Assembly: GCF_018613835.1 (NCBI RefSeq)
Contig: NZ_JAGGPM010000018.1
Location: 1-64,000 of the forward strand
DNA length: 64,000 nt
Origin: Arthrobacter sp. ISL-5
GTDB taxonomy: Bacteria; Actinomycetota; Actinomycetes; Actinomycetales; Micrococcaceae
Reading direction: 5' to 3'
In this document: one piece after another, positions 26,446-34,702 of the stretch
Position numbering within the stretch: position 1 is the stretch's first letter
Layout of the letters: each line of letters starts with the position of its first letter
Position numbers and translations under genes: made by a program
The notes under the pieces: model-generated
The model's input: the letters and a program-made list of their open reading frames with translations, nothing else
Databases searched by the model: none
What the model was told of the DNA's origin: nothing

Positions 26446-28418
26446 CACCCGAACCCACGCCGTCGGCACCGACGGCACCTCTGTCACCCGCACCCCACCG
26501 CCACACCGACACGAAGCACGGCGGCGCCAAGCACGGCGATGGGCGTCATGACGGCAAGCACGGCGAGACCAAGCATGCCGAGGTCAAGCAAGGGGGCGCC
26601 AAACACGGCGGCACTGTACCTCCCGCCGTCGTCCGTCATGAATCGTCGCGTCCCTGGCAACTTGCCGCCCTGGCCGGACTCGCCGCCGTGGCCCTGGCGC
26701 TGGGAATCTGGAGCCTGCTGAGCGTGGATCCCGATCGGATCGGCGGGACGGGGCTCGTCGAGGCACTTCCGGCCGTCTACTTCGTTGCCCTCGCACTCAG
26801 CCTGGCCGGCTTCGTGGCCACACTGAATCTGCGCCGGCACACACCCGCGCTGCTGGCCGGCCAGGTCCTGGTCCTGGTGGTCATCCTGCATGCCGCGGAT
26901 CCCATCGTTCACGGCCTGCCCCGCCTCGAGGCGAGCTACCGGCACCTCGGCATTGCTGACTACATCGCCAGGTCCGGCCAGCTGGATACGAATCTTGACG
27001 CGTACTTCAACTGGCCCGGCTTCTTCGATCTCCTGGGGCTGCTGTCCGGCGCCACCGGAGTAAGGGACCTGATGGGCATCGCGACGTGGGCGCCCCTGGG
27101 AATTAACCTGCTCCTGCTGGCCCCGCTGCTGGCGCTGGCAACAAGGCTGACCTCCCAGCCACGGCAGGCGTGGGCCGGCGTCTGGATTTTCTACCTCACC
27201 AGCTGGGTCGGACAGGACTACCTGTCCCCCCAGGCGTACGCCTTCATGCTCCTCGTCACCCTGCTCGCCTGCCTCCTGAGCGTGTTCAGCGGATGGGCCT
27301 GGCCCACCGGCAGCAAGCCGTTCACAAGGTCGCTGGCGCACACCGTGGCCAAACTTGACCCCACTGTGCAGCACCAGGGCATCACGAGCCCTCCTCCGGC
27401 TGACGCGGCCGTCCTGCTGGTGGTCTGCGCGGGGATCCTCGTGGCCATGACGGCTTCCCACCAGCTCACACCCTTCGCGGTGGTCCCCATCCTGGCCCTC
27501 TTCGTCCTGACCGGCCGGCTGCGCCTGCGCTACCTGCCCATCCTCGCCGCGGTCCTGCCGATCGGCTGGCTGGTGTTCGTGGCCTCTGCCTACTTCGAGG
27601 GTCACTTGGGCCAGCTGTTCGGGTCGTTCGGCGATATCCAGGCAAACACTCTCGGCGCCGTAACACAGCGCGTTAGCGGGAGCGAAGACCACGTGCAGGT
27701 GGTCTACACGCGGCTGGCCGAAGTGGCGTTCGTCTGGGTCCTGGCCGCAGTGGGGGCCGTCATGGCCCACCGGCGGCGGACGGCCTGGCTTACCGCGGCG
27801 GTGGGAGCGCTGGCACCGCTGGCCCTGGTTCCCGGCCAGCCCTACGGCGGCGAGTTGCTCCTTCGCCTGTACCTTTTCAGCCTGCCGTTCGCCGCCTGCC
27901 TGGCCGTGCTGATCCTGATACCGGACAGGCAGGGCGCCCCTGGCTGGAAACGAAGCATTGCCCTGCTGGTGATGGGATCGGTTCTGGCCACTGCCACCGT
28001 GGTGACCCGCTACGGCAATGACAGCATGGAGAAATTCACGCGGGAAGACGTCTCCCTGGTCAACCGGCTCTACGCGACCGCCCCGGCAGGATCAATCCTC
28101 ATCGAAGCGGTAGGCAACACCCCGTGGCAGTTCCAGAAATACGCCGAGTACGACTACCGGGAGCTGCTGGCGGCCCAACCACGGCCCGACGCCGCCCCGC
28201 TGACGTGCGATGCACCGAACAGAATAGCGCAGCGGACAGGCGCCTACCTGATCATCACAACAAGCCAAAAAGTGGCCGCGGAACTTCTCGAGACGACGCC
28301 CCCCGGGGATCTTGACCGCTTCATTGCGACGTGCGGCGCCAGCCCCGGCTGGACGAAAGTGTTCGATGAGCCCGGCGGCGTAGTCTTCCACATCAAAGGA
28401 GCAGGCAATGGCATTTGA
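26442..28418 (+). CDS. Polytopic membrane protein with Lys/His-rich N-terminal repeats
   Basis: A 658-residue protein with a soluble N-terminus (1-65) made of degenerate KHGGAKHG-type units rich in Lys, His and Gly, then about eleven to thirteen hydrophobic helices, and a C-terminal extracytoplasmic domain (about 530-658). The layout resembles GT-C glycosyltransferases or Wzy polymerases; no family is certain. In a locus that already has a flippase, a polymerase or lipid-sugar-dependent transferase is the missing function, so that is the best guess. The start overlaps the upstream stop. Confidence 0.65.
   Translation: MTPEPTPSAPTAPLSPAPHRHTDTKHGGAKHGDGRHDGKHGETKHAEVKQGGAKHGGTVPPAVVRHESSRPWQLAALAGLAAVALALGIWSLLSVDPDRIGGTGLVEALPAVYFVALALSLAGFVATLNLRRHTPALLAGQVLVLVVILHAADPIVHGLPRLEASYRHLGIADYIARSGQLDTNLDAYFNWPGFFDLLGLLSGATGVRDLMGIATWAPLGINLLLLAPLLALATRLTSQPRQAWAGVWIFYLTSWVGQDYLSPQAYAFMLLVTLLACLLSVFSGWAWPTGSKPFTRSLAHTVAKLDPTVQHQGITSPPPADAAVLLVVCAGILVAMTASHQLTPFAVVPILALFVLTGRLRLRYLPILAAVLPIGWLVFVASAYFEGHLGQLFGSFGDIQANTLGAVTQRVSGSEDHVQVVYTRLAEVAFVWVLAAVGAVMAHRRRTAWLTAAVGALAPLALVPGQPYGGELLLRLYLFSLPFAACLAVLILIPDRQGAPGWKRSIALLVMGSVLATATVVTRYGNDSMEKFTREDVSLVNRLYATAPAGSILIEAVGNTPWQFQKYAEYDYRELLAAQPRPDAAPLTCDAPNRIAQRTGAYLIITTSQKVAAELLETTPPGDLDRFIATCGASPGWTKVFDEPGGVVFHIKGAGNGI
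26514..26613 (+). repeat. Degenerate AAGCACGGCG tandem repeat inside the 26442 gene
   Basis: About seven imperfect units built on AAGCACGGCG encode the Lys-His-Gly segment of the membrane protein. Units differ by substitutions and small spacer changes, which suggests slippage expansion followed by drift. Confidence 0.6.
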
Positions 28419-28785
28419 TCGAAAGTACGTGACGTACGCGGTGGGCGGCATCGCCATCGCCGCGATGCCCCTCTCATTCTTCGGGCCCGAGGGACTGAGG
28501 CTGGTGGTGATCGGCCTGCTGATGCTGGCAGGACCCGGCACAGCCCTGGTCAGGCTTCTCCGGTTCGGTCCGCCGGACAGTCCCGAAGCACGCGGCACCC
28601 TGCCGCTGGCCGTGTCCATCGCCGTGGCTTCCAGCCTCGGGCTCTCCACAATCGTCGCCACGGCGATGGTCTTTTCGCGGATGTGGTCCCCGCCGGCGGC
28701 GGTGTTCCTGCTGTCGCTGGTCACCCTGGGACTTCTGGCGCTCGGCGCCCGGCGGTCCCGCGGATCCCTGGCAGGTGCGCGATGA
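28408..28785 (+). CDS. Small membrane protein of the polysaccharide operon
   Basis: A 125-residue protein with about four hydrophobic helices and short basic loops; no recognised family. AAGGAG precedes the ATG, which lies 11 bases inside the end of the upstream gene, and its stop overlaps the next small gene. Tight packing makes it part of the operon; function unknown. Confidence 0.65.
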   Translation: MAFDRKYVTYAVGGIAIAAMPLSFFGPEGLRLVVIGLLMLAGPGTALVRLLRFGPPDSPEARGTLPLAVSIAVASSLGLSTIVATAMVFSRMWSPPAAVFLLSLVTLGLLALGARRSRGSLAGAR

Positions 28786-28952
28786 TCATTTTCCTGACAG
28801 GGTTTGCCACCGTCGTGGCATTGGTTACATGTGATGCCTTGCGCATAGTTCGGCCGGGCGCCCCGCTGCCGAAAGCCGCGGTTTACACCGCTGCGGCCCT
28901 CCTTTCCCTAATCTGCGTCTCGCTCTTGGCCAAGCTAATCCAGCTGCTGTGA
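28782..28952 (+). CDS. 56-residue membrane peptide
   Basis: Two hydrophobic helices (about residues 2-20 and 32-54) separated by a short loop with charged residues. The ATG overlaps the upstream stop (ATGA). No family recognised. Its size and place suggest an accessory subunit of the upstream membrane complex. Confidence 0.6.
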   Translation: MIIFLTGFATVVALVTCDALRIVRPGAPLPKAAVYTAAALLSLICVSLLAKLIQLL

Positions 28953-29048
28953 TGGCGTTTCGCTCCTGGCACGGCCTAACCGGCCGCTGGGCCAATCCGG
29001 CCCGGCGGCCGGTACCAATGACACGAACAAGATAGTGAGGACTAACAA

Positions 29049-29783
29049 ATGAGCAAGTTGAAAAAATTGGGCACAGTAGGCGCCGTCGGCGTGATGTTGT
29101 CCGGTGGCCTGATTTTCGCCTCGTCACAGGCCGCCAACGCCGTCACGTGCCGCCCCAACACAGCCCCACCAACCAGCTCGCTGCCCGGGACATACGTCGT
29201 GGCCGCCACGAGCTTCGAAGGTTCGATCGCTCCGTTCGTCAAAAGCACCTCGGGAACTGGAACGGCCAACATCTCCAGCTCCAAGTACCACACCGGGCTG
29301 TGCTCAGTCAAACTCCATGTGACCGCGGATTCCGGATCTGTTGCCAAGATGTCAGCGCCACTGAACTCGGGCACCAAGACAGCAAGCGCCGACGGCTGGT
29401 TCAACATCACCACTGCAGGGGTGGCCGGAAACGATGTCCCGTACCTTCGGTTCTTCTCGGGCAGCACCCGGATCGCGGATATCTACCGCTACAACAGCAA
29501 CGGGCAGCTCTGGCTGCGCGTCACCGCCCCTAACGGGACTTTCACGTACACCAAGCTGAAGTCCTCCAGCATCCCGTTGAACACCTGGCACCGGGCCCAA
29601 ATGACCGTGACCGCCAATGGCAGCCAATCCACGATCAAGGTATGGTTCGACGGCGCAGCCGAGTACTCCAGCAGCGCCGTAAACCTTGGCGTCACGAGCT
29701 TGAGCAAAGTGCAGCTGGGGGCGGAGCACACCCGCCAGATGGGAGACGAATACATCGACGACATCGTGGTCAGGGCGTCGTAG
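29049..29783 (+). CDS. Secreted LamG/concanavalin-A-like protein
   Basis: A 244-residue exported protein. The signal peptide (KKLGTVGAVGVMLSGGLIFASS) is cut near residue 32 after AANA. The rest has a beta-sandwich pattern of the LamG/heparinase-lyase-like type: alternating short hydrophobic strands, WHRAQMTVTANGS, KVWFDGA and a closing YIDDIVV strand. Only two cysteines follow the signal. It most likely binds a glycan, perhaps the polymer made by this operon. GAGGA precedes the ATG; 96 bases separate it from the previous gene, and a stable hairpin follows. Confidence 0.72.
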   Translation: MSKLKKLGTVGAVGVMLSGGLIFASSQAANAVTCRPNTAPPTSSLPGTYVVAATSFEGSIAPFVKSTSGTGTANISSSKYHTGLCSVKLHVTADSGSVAKMSAPLNSGTKTASADGWFNITTAGVAGNDVPYLRFFSGSTRIADIYRYNSNGQLWLRVTAPNGTFTYTKLKSSSIPLNTWHRAQMTVTANGSQSTIKVWFDGAAEYSSSAVNLGVTSLSKVQLGAEHTRQMGDEYIDDIVVRAS

Positions 29784-29809
29784 AGCCCGTCCCGCGCGAA
29801 TTCCAGAAC

Positions 29810-29835
29810 GGCAGGCGGCGGGCAAGCCGCCTGCC
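29810..29835 (+). terminator. GC-rich hairpin ending the polysaccharide operon
   Basis: GGCAGGCGGC pairs perfectly with GCCGCCTGCC around a six-base loop, 27 bases after the LamG gene. It has no U-run, so it may stall polymerase or protect the 3' end rather than act as a classic terminator. Confidence 0.5.
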
Positions 29836-29856
29836 GGGACCCAGTGCCCCGGGGAC

Positions 29857-29862
29857 TAGACT
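29857..29862 (+). promoter_or_regulatory. -10 box of leaderless promoter for the 29869 gene
   Basis: TAGACT is followed by six bases and then ATG 29869; no Shine-Dalgarno sequence. Confidence 0.5.
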
Positions 29863-29868
29863 TCCTCC

Positions 29869-30750
29869 ATGGCCGTTTACCTGGATCCGCCCCTGTGGCC
29901 TGCGCACGGAACCCACTTTTCACACCTGATATCGGACGCCTCCCTGGCGGAACTGCACGCCTTCGCCGCCGCGGCCGAGATCCCTGAACGGGCGTTCGAC
30001 GGCGACCACTACGATGTGCCCGAGCGCCGCTACGACTCACTCGTGGCGGCGGGCGCCATTCCCGTGGAGGGCCGGGTCCTGGTCCGGAAGCTCATCGCCA
30101 GCGGACTCAGGATCCCCGCCCGAGCGCGCAACAAATCGCTGAAAACTCCCCTGCTGAACCGCTGGAACACGGTGATGCCCGGCCACGATGCCCTGTTCCT
30201 GGACCTCCTTGACCGCTGGAGCGAAGCCCACCGGCGGTACCACGGCTGCACGCACCTGCTGGCGGTGCTTGAGGCGCTGGACCTGCTCACCGAACCCGCA
30301 GGACCCCGGCGCACCGTGGTCCTCGCGGCCTGGTTCCACGACGCCGTCTACCGCGGCGCTGCCGGACTGGACGAGGAGGAATCGGCCCGCCTCGCCGAGT
30401 TCAGGCTCACCGATGCCGGCCTGCCCGCAGGCGACGTCGCGGAGGTGGCACGGCTGGTCCGGCTGACGTCCGACCACCGGCCTCCGGCGGGGGACGACGA
30501 CGGCGCCCTCCTCTGCGACGCGGACCTGTCCGTTCTCGGCGGCGAACCGGAGCACTACGCCAGGTACGTGGCCGCCGTCCGCGAAGACTACGCGCACATT
30601 GGCGACGCGGACTTCGCGGCCGGCCGGGCCGCCGTCGTCCGCGGGCTGCTGGAACTGGACCCGCTGTTCCACAGCCGCCGCGCCCGCGAGCTATGGCTGG
30701 ATGCCGCGCGGCGGAACCTTCGGGGTGAACTCGAGTCAGCAGGCCGGTGA
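29869..30750 (+). CDS. DUF4031 - HD-like fusion protein
   Basis: A 293-residue protein. The first 85 residues are a DUF4031 domain (MAVYLDPPLWPAHGTHFSHLISD...ELHAFA). The rest looks like an HD-type metal hydrolase: HRRYHGCTHLLAVLEAL, AAWFHDAVYRG with the His-Asp pair, and a later DADLSVLG aspartate. HD proteins of this kind are often predicted metal-dependent phosphohydrolases; the substrate is unknown. It appears to be transcribed alone from a leaderless promoter. Confidence 0.8.
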   Translation: MAVYLDPPLWPAHGTHFSHLISDASLAELHAFAAAAEIPERAFDGDHYDVPERRYDSLVAAGAIPVEGRVLVRKLIASGLRIPARARNKSLKTPLLNRWNTVMPGHDALFLDLLDRWSEAHRRYHGCTHLLAVLEALDLLTEPAGPRRTVVLAAWFHDAVYRGAAGLDEEESARLAEFRLTDAGLPAGDVAEVARLVRLTSDHRPPAGDDDGALLCDADLSVLGGEPEHYARYVAAVREDYAHIGDADFAAGRAAVVRGLLELDPLFHSRRARELWLDAARRNLRGELESAGR

Positions 30751-30790
30751 TCGCGGCCCCTGACGGGACGGCCGGAGGGCTCGCCGGCTG

Positions 30791-31279
30791 CTATCCGGCG
30801 GACCGCACGTGCCCTTCCAGCCGGTCAAAGGCCTCGCCCCAGCCGCCGCCGTGGCCGTCCCGGCTTTCCACGGATTCGAAGGGGCCCTGGGTGAAGGTCA
30901 TCCGGGTGCCGCCGGCCTCCTCCTCCAGTTCAATGGCCACCTCGGTCTCATAGCCTCGCGTGCCGTCCTCGTTGTCCCAGGCGTAGGTGAATTCGAAATT
31001 GGTCGGCGGCTCGATGCGCGTGTGGATGCCGCTCCACCAAAGCCGCTGGCCGGTCTCCTCCTGGACCATGCAGGCCCGGTAGCGTCCGCCCACTTCGAAG
31101 TCGGTCTCGATGGTCTCCCGCGGGACGCGGAACCCGTGCGGCCCCCACCATGCAGGTGCCTGGTCCGGATCCGTCAGGGCGGACCACACCGTCCGGATGG
31201 GCGCCTCGAAGTGGCGGGTGATGACCAGCATCAGCTCGTCCGGCGGCGTGGTTTGCGTCGGGATAACTTGCTCAGACAT
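30791..31279 (-). CDS. AHSA1/SRPBCC-domain protein
   Basis: A 162-residue AHSA1-type protein with the family start LVITRHFEAPIRTVWSALTDPDQAPAWWGP and the central GGRYRACMV strand. The fold holds hydrophobic ligands; no target is known. It overlaps the preceding ArsR gene by eight bases, the usual ArsR-AHSA1 pairing, so it should be co-regulated by that repressor. Confidence 0.87.
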   Translation of the reverse strand: MSEQVIPTQTTPPDELMLVITRHFEAPIRTVWSALTDPDQAPAWWGPHGFRVPRETIETDFEVGGRYRACMVQEETGQRLWWSGIHTRIEPPTNFEFTYAWDNEDGTRGYETEVAIELEEEAGGTRMTFTQGPFESVESRDGHGGGWGEAFDRLEGHVRSAG

Positions 31280-31622
31280 TTTGCTCTTCCTCGCTTTCCG
31301 TGGTCTGGATTCTCTTCAGGTGGGCATCGAGCTTGTCGAAGCTGGTGTCCCAGAAGCGGCGGTACGTCTCCATCCACTGCGTGGCAGCGCCGAGCGGCGC
31401 GGCTTCGAGGCGGCTGGAGCGCCATTGCGCGGAGCGGCTGCGCGAGATCAGCCCGGCGGCCTCCAGTACCTTCAGGTGTCGGGAGACGGCCGGGAGGCTG
31501 ATCTCAAACGGCTCCGCGAGTTCGTTGACCGTGGCTTCCCCGTCGGCCAGGCGCGCCAGGATGGCCCGCCGCGTGGGGTCCGCCAAGGCAGCGAAGATCA
31601 TGCTGAGCTGGTCGTTTGCCAT
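31272..31622 (-). CDS. ArsR-family regulator paired with AHSA1 gene
   Basis: A 116-residue winged-helix repressor: ATVNELAEPFEISLPAVSRHLKVLEAAGL is the DNA-binding block, followed by the wing RSRSAQWRSSRLEA. No metal-binding cysteines. It precedes and overlaps the AHSA1 gene at 31279 and follows the YccF gene by 14 bases. The four minus-strand genes from 32552 to 30791 may form one transcript controlled through the dyad at 32573-32610. Confidence 0.87.
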   Translation of the reverse strand: MANDQLSMIFAALADPTRRAILARLADGEATVNELAEPFEISLPAVSRHLKVLEAAGLISRSRSAQWRSSRLEAAPLGAATQWMETYRRFWDTSFDKLDAHLKRIQTTESEEEQNV

Positions 31623-31636
31623 TCATTGCCGGCTTG

Positions 31637-32038
31637 TCAGCGGTAGCTGGTGACGAACGGTGTGCTGGTGGGGACGATCTGTTTGCCCAGTGGCATCAGC
31701 GAGACCGGAATGAGCTTCAGGTTGGCGATGGCCAGCGGGATCCCGATGATGGTGACGGCCATCGCGAACGCCGTCACCACGTGGCCGATCGCAATCCAGA
31801 TGCCGGCCACGAGGAGCCAGACCACGTTTCCCAACAGCGCGAAGATGCTGTTGCCTCCCGGCTTGTCCACCACCATGCGCCCGAACGGCCACAGCGTGTA
31901 GGAGGCGATCCTGAACGACGCGATGCCCCACGGAATGGTGACAATGAGGAGGCAGCAGATGACGCCGGCGACGAAGTAGCCGATCGCCAGCCAGAGTCCG
32001 CCGAACACCAGCCAGATAATGTTGAGTAGGGTCTTCAT
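31637..32038 (-). CDS. yccF: YccF-family inner-membrane protein
   Basis: A 133-residue protein with two copies of the YccF unit, each a hydrophobic helix followed by TIPWGIASFRIASY or TIIGIPLAIANLKL. The opening LLNIIWLVFGGLWLAIGYF is diagnostic. Function is unknown. ATG 32038 gives the family start; an upstream ATG at 32059 would overlap the preceding gene. Confidence 0.88.
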   Translation of the reverse strand: MKTLLNIIWLVFGGLWLAIGYFVAGVICCLLIVTIPWGIASFRIASYTLWPFGRMVVDKPGGNSIFALLGNVVWLLVAGIWIAIGHVVTAFAMAVTIIGIPLAIANLKLIPVSLMPLGKQIVPTSTPFVTSYR

Positions 32039-32042
32039 GAAT

Positions 32043-32552
32043 TCATTGTCCCGCTTCACTCTTCTGCGGTGCCTTCTCCAATTCCGCGTCCAGTTCCGCG
32101 TCCAGGAGGGTGAAGGAACTCGCCCAGCCTTCGCGCGTCATCTCGACGTACTCCTGGCTGTTGAAGCCCGTCTGGGTCAGTCGTAGCAGCGTGCGCCCGC
32201 CGATGTCCTCAAACTCCAGCCGCATGGCCATGACGTGCGTCTGCCCCTCGGCAAGGTCCGAGTCCAGCTGCGACGCCACCAGGAGCCGCGGCGGATCGTA
32301 CTCCCGGATGACCGAATCGATGGGCGATTCCTTCGCGACGCCGTCTTCCTCATAGACCATCACCATGCGCCACACTCCGCCGACCCGCGGCTCCACCTCG
32401 ATGCGGTCCAGCGGCGTGTCCACGCCTTCCGGCCCGAACCAGGCGGACAGCATTTGCGGGTCCATGAAGGCCTTGAAGACCAGCTCGCGGGGAGCATCGA
32501 ACTCGCGCTCCATGGACAGGGTGAAGGACTGGGGTTCCTGCTGCGTGCTCAT
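32043..32552 (-). CDS. AHSA1/SRPBCC-domain protein
   Basis: A 169-residue AHSA1 protein beginning MSTQQEPQSFTLSMEREFDAPRELVFKAFMDPQMLSAWFGP. ATG 32552 is chosen because CAGGAG lies just before it; the reading from 32588 runs through the dyad operator. It is the first gene of a four-gene minus-strand run that also includes an ArsR regulator and a second AHSA1 protein. Confidence 0.87.
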   Translation of the reverse strand: MSTQQEPQSFTLSMEREFDAPRELVFKAFMDPQMLSAWFGPEGVDTPLDRIEVEPRVGGVWRMVMVYEEDGVAKESPIDSVIREYDPPRLLVASQLDSDLAEGQTHVMAMRLEFEDIGGRTLLRLTQTGFNSQEYVEMTREGWASSFTLLDAELDAELEKAPQKSEAGQ

Positions 32553-32572
32553 GTCAGGCTCCTGAATCAGAG

Positions 32573-32610
32573 TATTTAACTGATACATTAATTAACGAAC
32601 AAGTTAAATA
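32573..32610 (-). promoter_or_regulatory. Dyad operator upstream of the AHSA1/ArsR gene run
   Basis: TATTTAACT (32573-32581) and AGTTAAATA (32602-32610) are exact complements 20 bases apart around the inner palindrome TTAATTAA. This AT-rich patch stands out in a GC-rich genome and lies 21 bases before the first gene; a target for the ArsR protein is likely. Confidence 0.5.
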
Positions 32611-32646
32611 TCCCACCTCCGGGGACGGCGGTCAAGAGTCAGTTTC

Positions 32647-33243
32647 CTACGACTTCGCCGCGGTAACGAACGCGCGGATCTTCGCCAAATCCTTGACTCC
32701 CTTGGAAATTTCGACGCCGGAGGAGACGTCCACGCCCCAGGCCCCGGCGGCCCGGGCTGCTTCTGCGACATTTGCCGGATCCAGGCCGCCGGCAAGGAGC
32801 CACTGCCGCCCCTCGAGGCCCTTGGCGCGCACGGAGCCGTAGTCCCAGGCCTCGCCCGAGCCGGGAACGGCGGCGTCGATCAGCAACATCTCCTCGTCCC
32901 AGCTGGCGAAAGCCTCCGGCGCGTCATTCATGGTGACGGCCCGGATTACCTTCATGCCGGCGTCGTGCGCTGTCTTGACGTCCTCGGGAGTGCGGTCGCC
33001 GTGCAGCTGGATCCAGCCCAGGCCCGCGGCGCGGGCAATGGCCACGGCATCCGCCGTGGGCTCGTGGCGGAAAACACCGACGGCGCCAACGCCGTCCGGA
33101 ACCTCTTTGAGCAGCTTGGTGACCTGCGCCGGAGAAACCGCCCGGGGACTGGCCGTCAGGACGAAACCCACAGCGTCCGCTCCAGCATCCACAGCCTCGC
33201 GGATAGATTCAGGGGTACTCAGCCCGCACACTTTGACGAACAT
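32647..33243 (-). CDS. trpF: Phosphoribosylanthranilate isomerase
   Basis: A 198-residue TIM-barrel enzyme of tryptophan synthesis. Signature segments are present: FVKVCGLST at the N-terminus (catalytic Cys), GWIQLHGDRTPEDV, LLAGGLDPANV and GVDVSSGVE. AAGGAG lies before the ATG at 33243; the longer frame from 33333 has no homology. No other trp genes adjoin it. Confidence 0.95.
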   Translation of the reverse strand: MFVKVCGLSTPESIREAVDAGADAVGFVLTASPRAVSPAQVTKLLKEVPDGVGAVGVFRHEPTADAVAIARAAGLGWIQLHGDRTPEDVKTAHDAGMKVIRAVTMNDAPEAFASWDEEMLLIDAAVPGSGEAWDYGSVRAKGLEGRQWLLAGGLDPANVAEAARAAGAWGVDVSSGVEISKGVKDLAKIRAFVTAAKS

Positions 33244-33398
33244 TAACCGGCTCCTTGTAGTTGATCTGTCCCCAAATGACGGTAGCAATACTGCGCCGAC
33301 TTTACGCGGAGCGGAAGGGGCGGGCAACGGCAACGGACCCGGCGGGCGGAACAGGCGGGCGGAACAGGCCGCTGCCGCAAACCGGGCCCGGGCCGGGC

Positions 33399-33404
33399 TA
33401 GGCT
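33399..33404 (+). promoter_or_regulatory. -10 box of leaderless promoter for the hutD-like gene
   Basis: TAGGCT followed by six bases and ATG 33411; no upstream ribosome site. Confidence 0.5.
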
Positions 33405-33410
33405 GGGCGG

Positions 33411-34001
33411 ATGGAGATCATCCGTTTCGCAGACCTCAGACCCCAACCGTGGCGGAACGGGGGCGGGGTCACCCGGGAGCTGGCCAGCCATCCCCGGGCC
33501 GCCTCGGCCCAGGACGGCGTGTGGGACTGGCGCGTCAGCATCGCCGACGTCACCAAAGCCGGAGACTTCTCGGCCTTCCCGGGCATGGAGCGCGTGCTGA
33601 CGGTAATAGACGGCGAGCTCCTGCTGCTGACAGTCGACGGCGGCGAGCACCCGCTCGAGAAGTACCGGCCCTTCCGGTTCTCGGGCGAAGCTGCGACCTC
33701 AAGTGCCCTGCCCACCGGCGACATCCGCGACCTGAACGTCATCACCCGCACCGGAGCGTTCAAGGGTTACACGTCGATCGTGGAGCTCTCGAAGAAGCGG
33801 GCGCATCCCGTATTCGATGGGCAGCTCGGCATTCTGCTCCAGGGCCAGGCCACCGTCACCGCAGCCGAACCCGCCCCGGCGCCAAGCGAACCGGAAGCAC
33901 TCAACCGCTATGACGCCGTGGTCGGTTCAGACACGCAGACGCCCGAAATCCTGGGCCGCGGGTTCCTGGCCGTCGTGTCCATCGATGCGGCGGCAGGGTA
34001 G
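33411..34001 (+). CDS. HutD-family protein
   Basis: A 196-residue cupin-like HutD/Ves protein: RPQPWRNGGGVTRELA at the start, WDWRVSIADV and FPGMERVLTVIDG are hallmark blocks. HutD is associated with histidine use in proteobacteria and is proposed to limit formylglutamate or urocanate; no hut genes are nearby, so its role is open. Probably monocistronic and leaderless. Confidence 0.85.
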   Translation: MEIIRFADLRPQPWRNGGGVTRELASHPRAASAQDGVWDWRVSIADVTKAGDFSAFPGMERVLTVIDGELLLLTVDGGEHPLEKYRPFRFSGEAATSSALPTGDIRDLNVITRTGAFKGYTSIVELSKKRAHPVFDGQLGILLQGQATVTAAEPAPAPSEPEALNRYDAVVGSDTQTPEILGRGFLAVVSIDAAAG

Positions 34002-34056
34002 CCTGCGCTTCCTTATCTGAGCCTTTCCACACTGGTCGCCCCGGCGTCCCCGAACC

Positions 34057-34062
34057 TAGACT
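34057..34062 (+). promoter_or_regulatory. -10 box of leaderless ferritin promoter
   Basis: TAGACT followed by seven bases and ATG 34070; no ribosome site. Confidence 0.5.
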
Positions 34063-34069
34063 CGGTGCC

Positions 34070-34600
34070 ATGACCGAATCAAAGTTCAACGATCTCCTGT
34101 CCCTCCAGATCGGCAACGAATTCGCGGCCTCGCAGCAGTACGTGGCCGTGGCCGTCTGGTTCGCCAACCAGGACCTCCCCCAGCTGGCCAAGTACTTTTA
34201 CCGGCAGTCGGTGGAGGAACGTAACCACGCCATGATGATGGTCCAGTACATGCTTGACCGCGACGTTCCCGTAGAGGTTCCCGGGGTCCCCGCAGTCCGC
34301 AACGACTTCGCGTCCGTCACGGAGCCGCTCGCGCTCGCGCTGCAGCAGGAAAAGGAAGTCACGCGCAGCATCGAAGGCCTGTTCCGAGCCGCCCGCGCCG
34401 AGGACGATGCCCTGGGTGAACAGTTCATGCTGTGGTTCCTGAAGGAGCAGGTGGAGGAAGTAGCCGCGATGACCACGCTGCTGAACATCGCCGAACGCGC
34501 GGACAACCTCTTCGACATCGAGAACTTCATAGCCCGGGAAACCGTCGGCGACGGCGGCCGAGATTCGTCCGGCCCGGAGGCCGCCGGCGGGATCCTCTGA
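34070..34600 (+). CDS. Ferritin
   Basis: A 176-residue non-haem ferritin that stores iron in a 24-subunit shell. Di-iron ligands of the ferroxidase centre are visible: Glu in LQIGNEFAASQQY, E-x-x-H in SVEERNHAMMM, and the later Gln/Glu in FLKEQVEEVAAM. Residues after about 160 form a Gly-rich tail. No iron-box was seen; the start fits a leaderless transcript. Confidence 0.93.
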   Translation: MTESKFNDLLSLQIGNEFAASQQYVAVAVWFANQDLPQLAKYFYRQSVEERNHAMMMVQYMLDRDVPVEVPGVPAVRNDFASVTEPLALALQQEKEVTRSIEGLFRAARAEDDALGEQFMLWFLKEQVEEVAAMTTLLNIAERADNLFDIENFIARETVGDGGRDSSGPEAAGGIL

Positions 34601-34702
34601 CAGCGGCGGCCGGCACCGCGCGCCGGTGACCTTTGCCACCAACTGTGGCCGCCGCCGTCGGGCGTTGCTAGGCTAACCACCAAGGTCCCGATCGGCGGAC
34701 CT

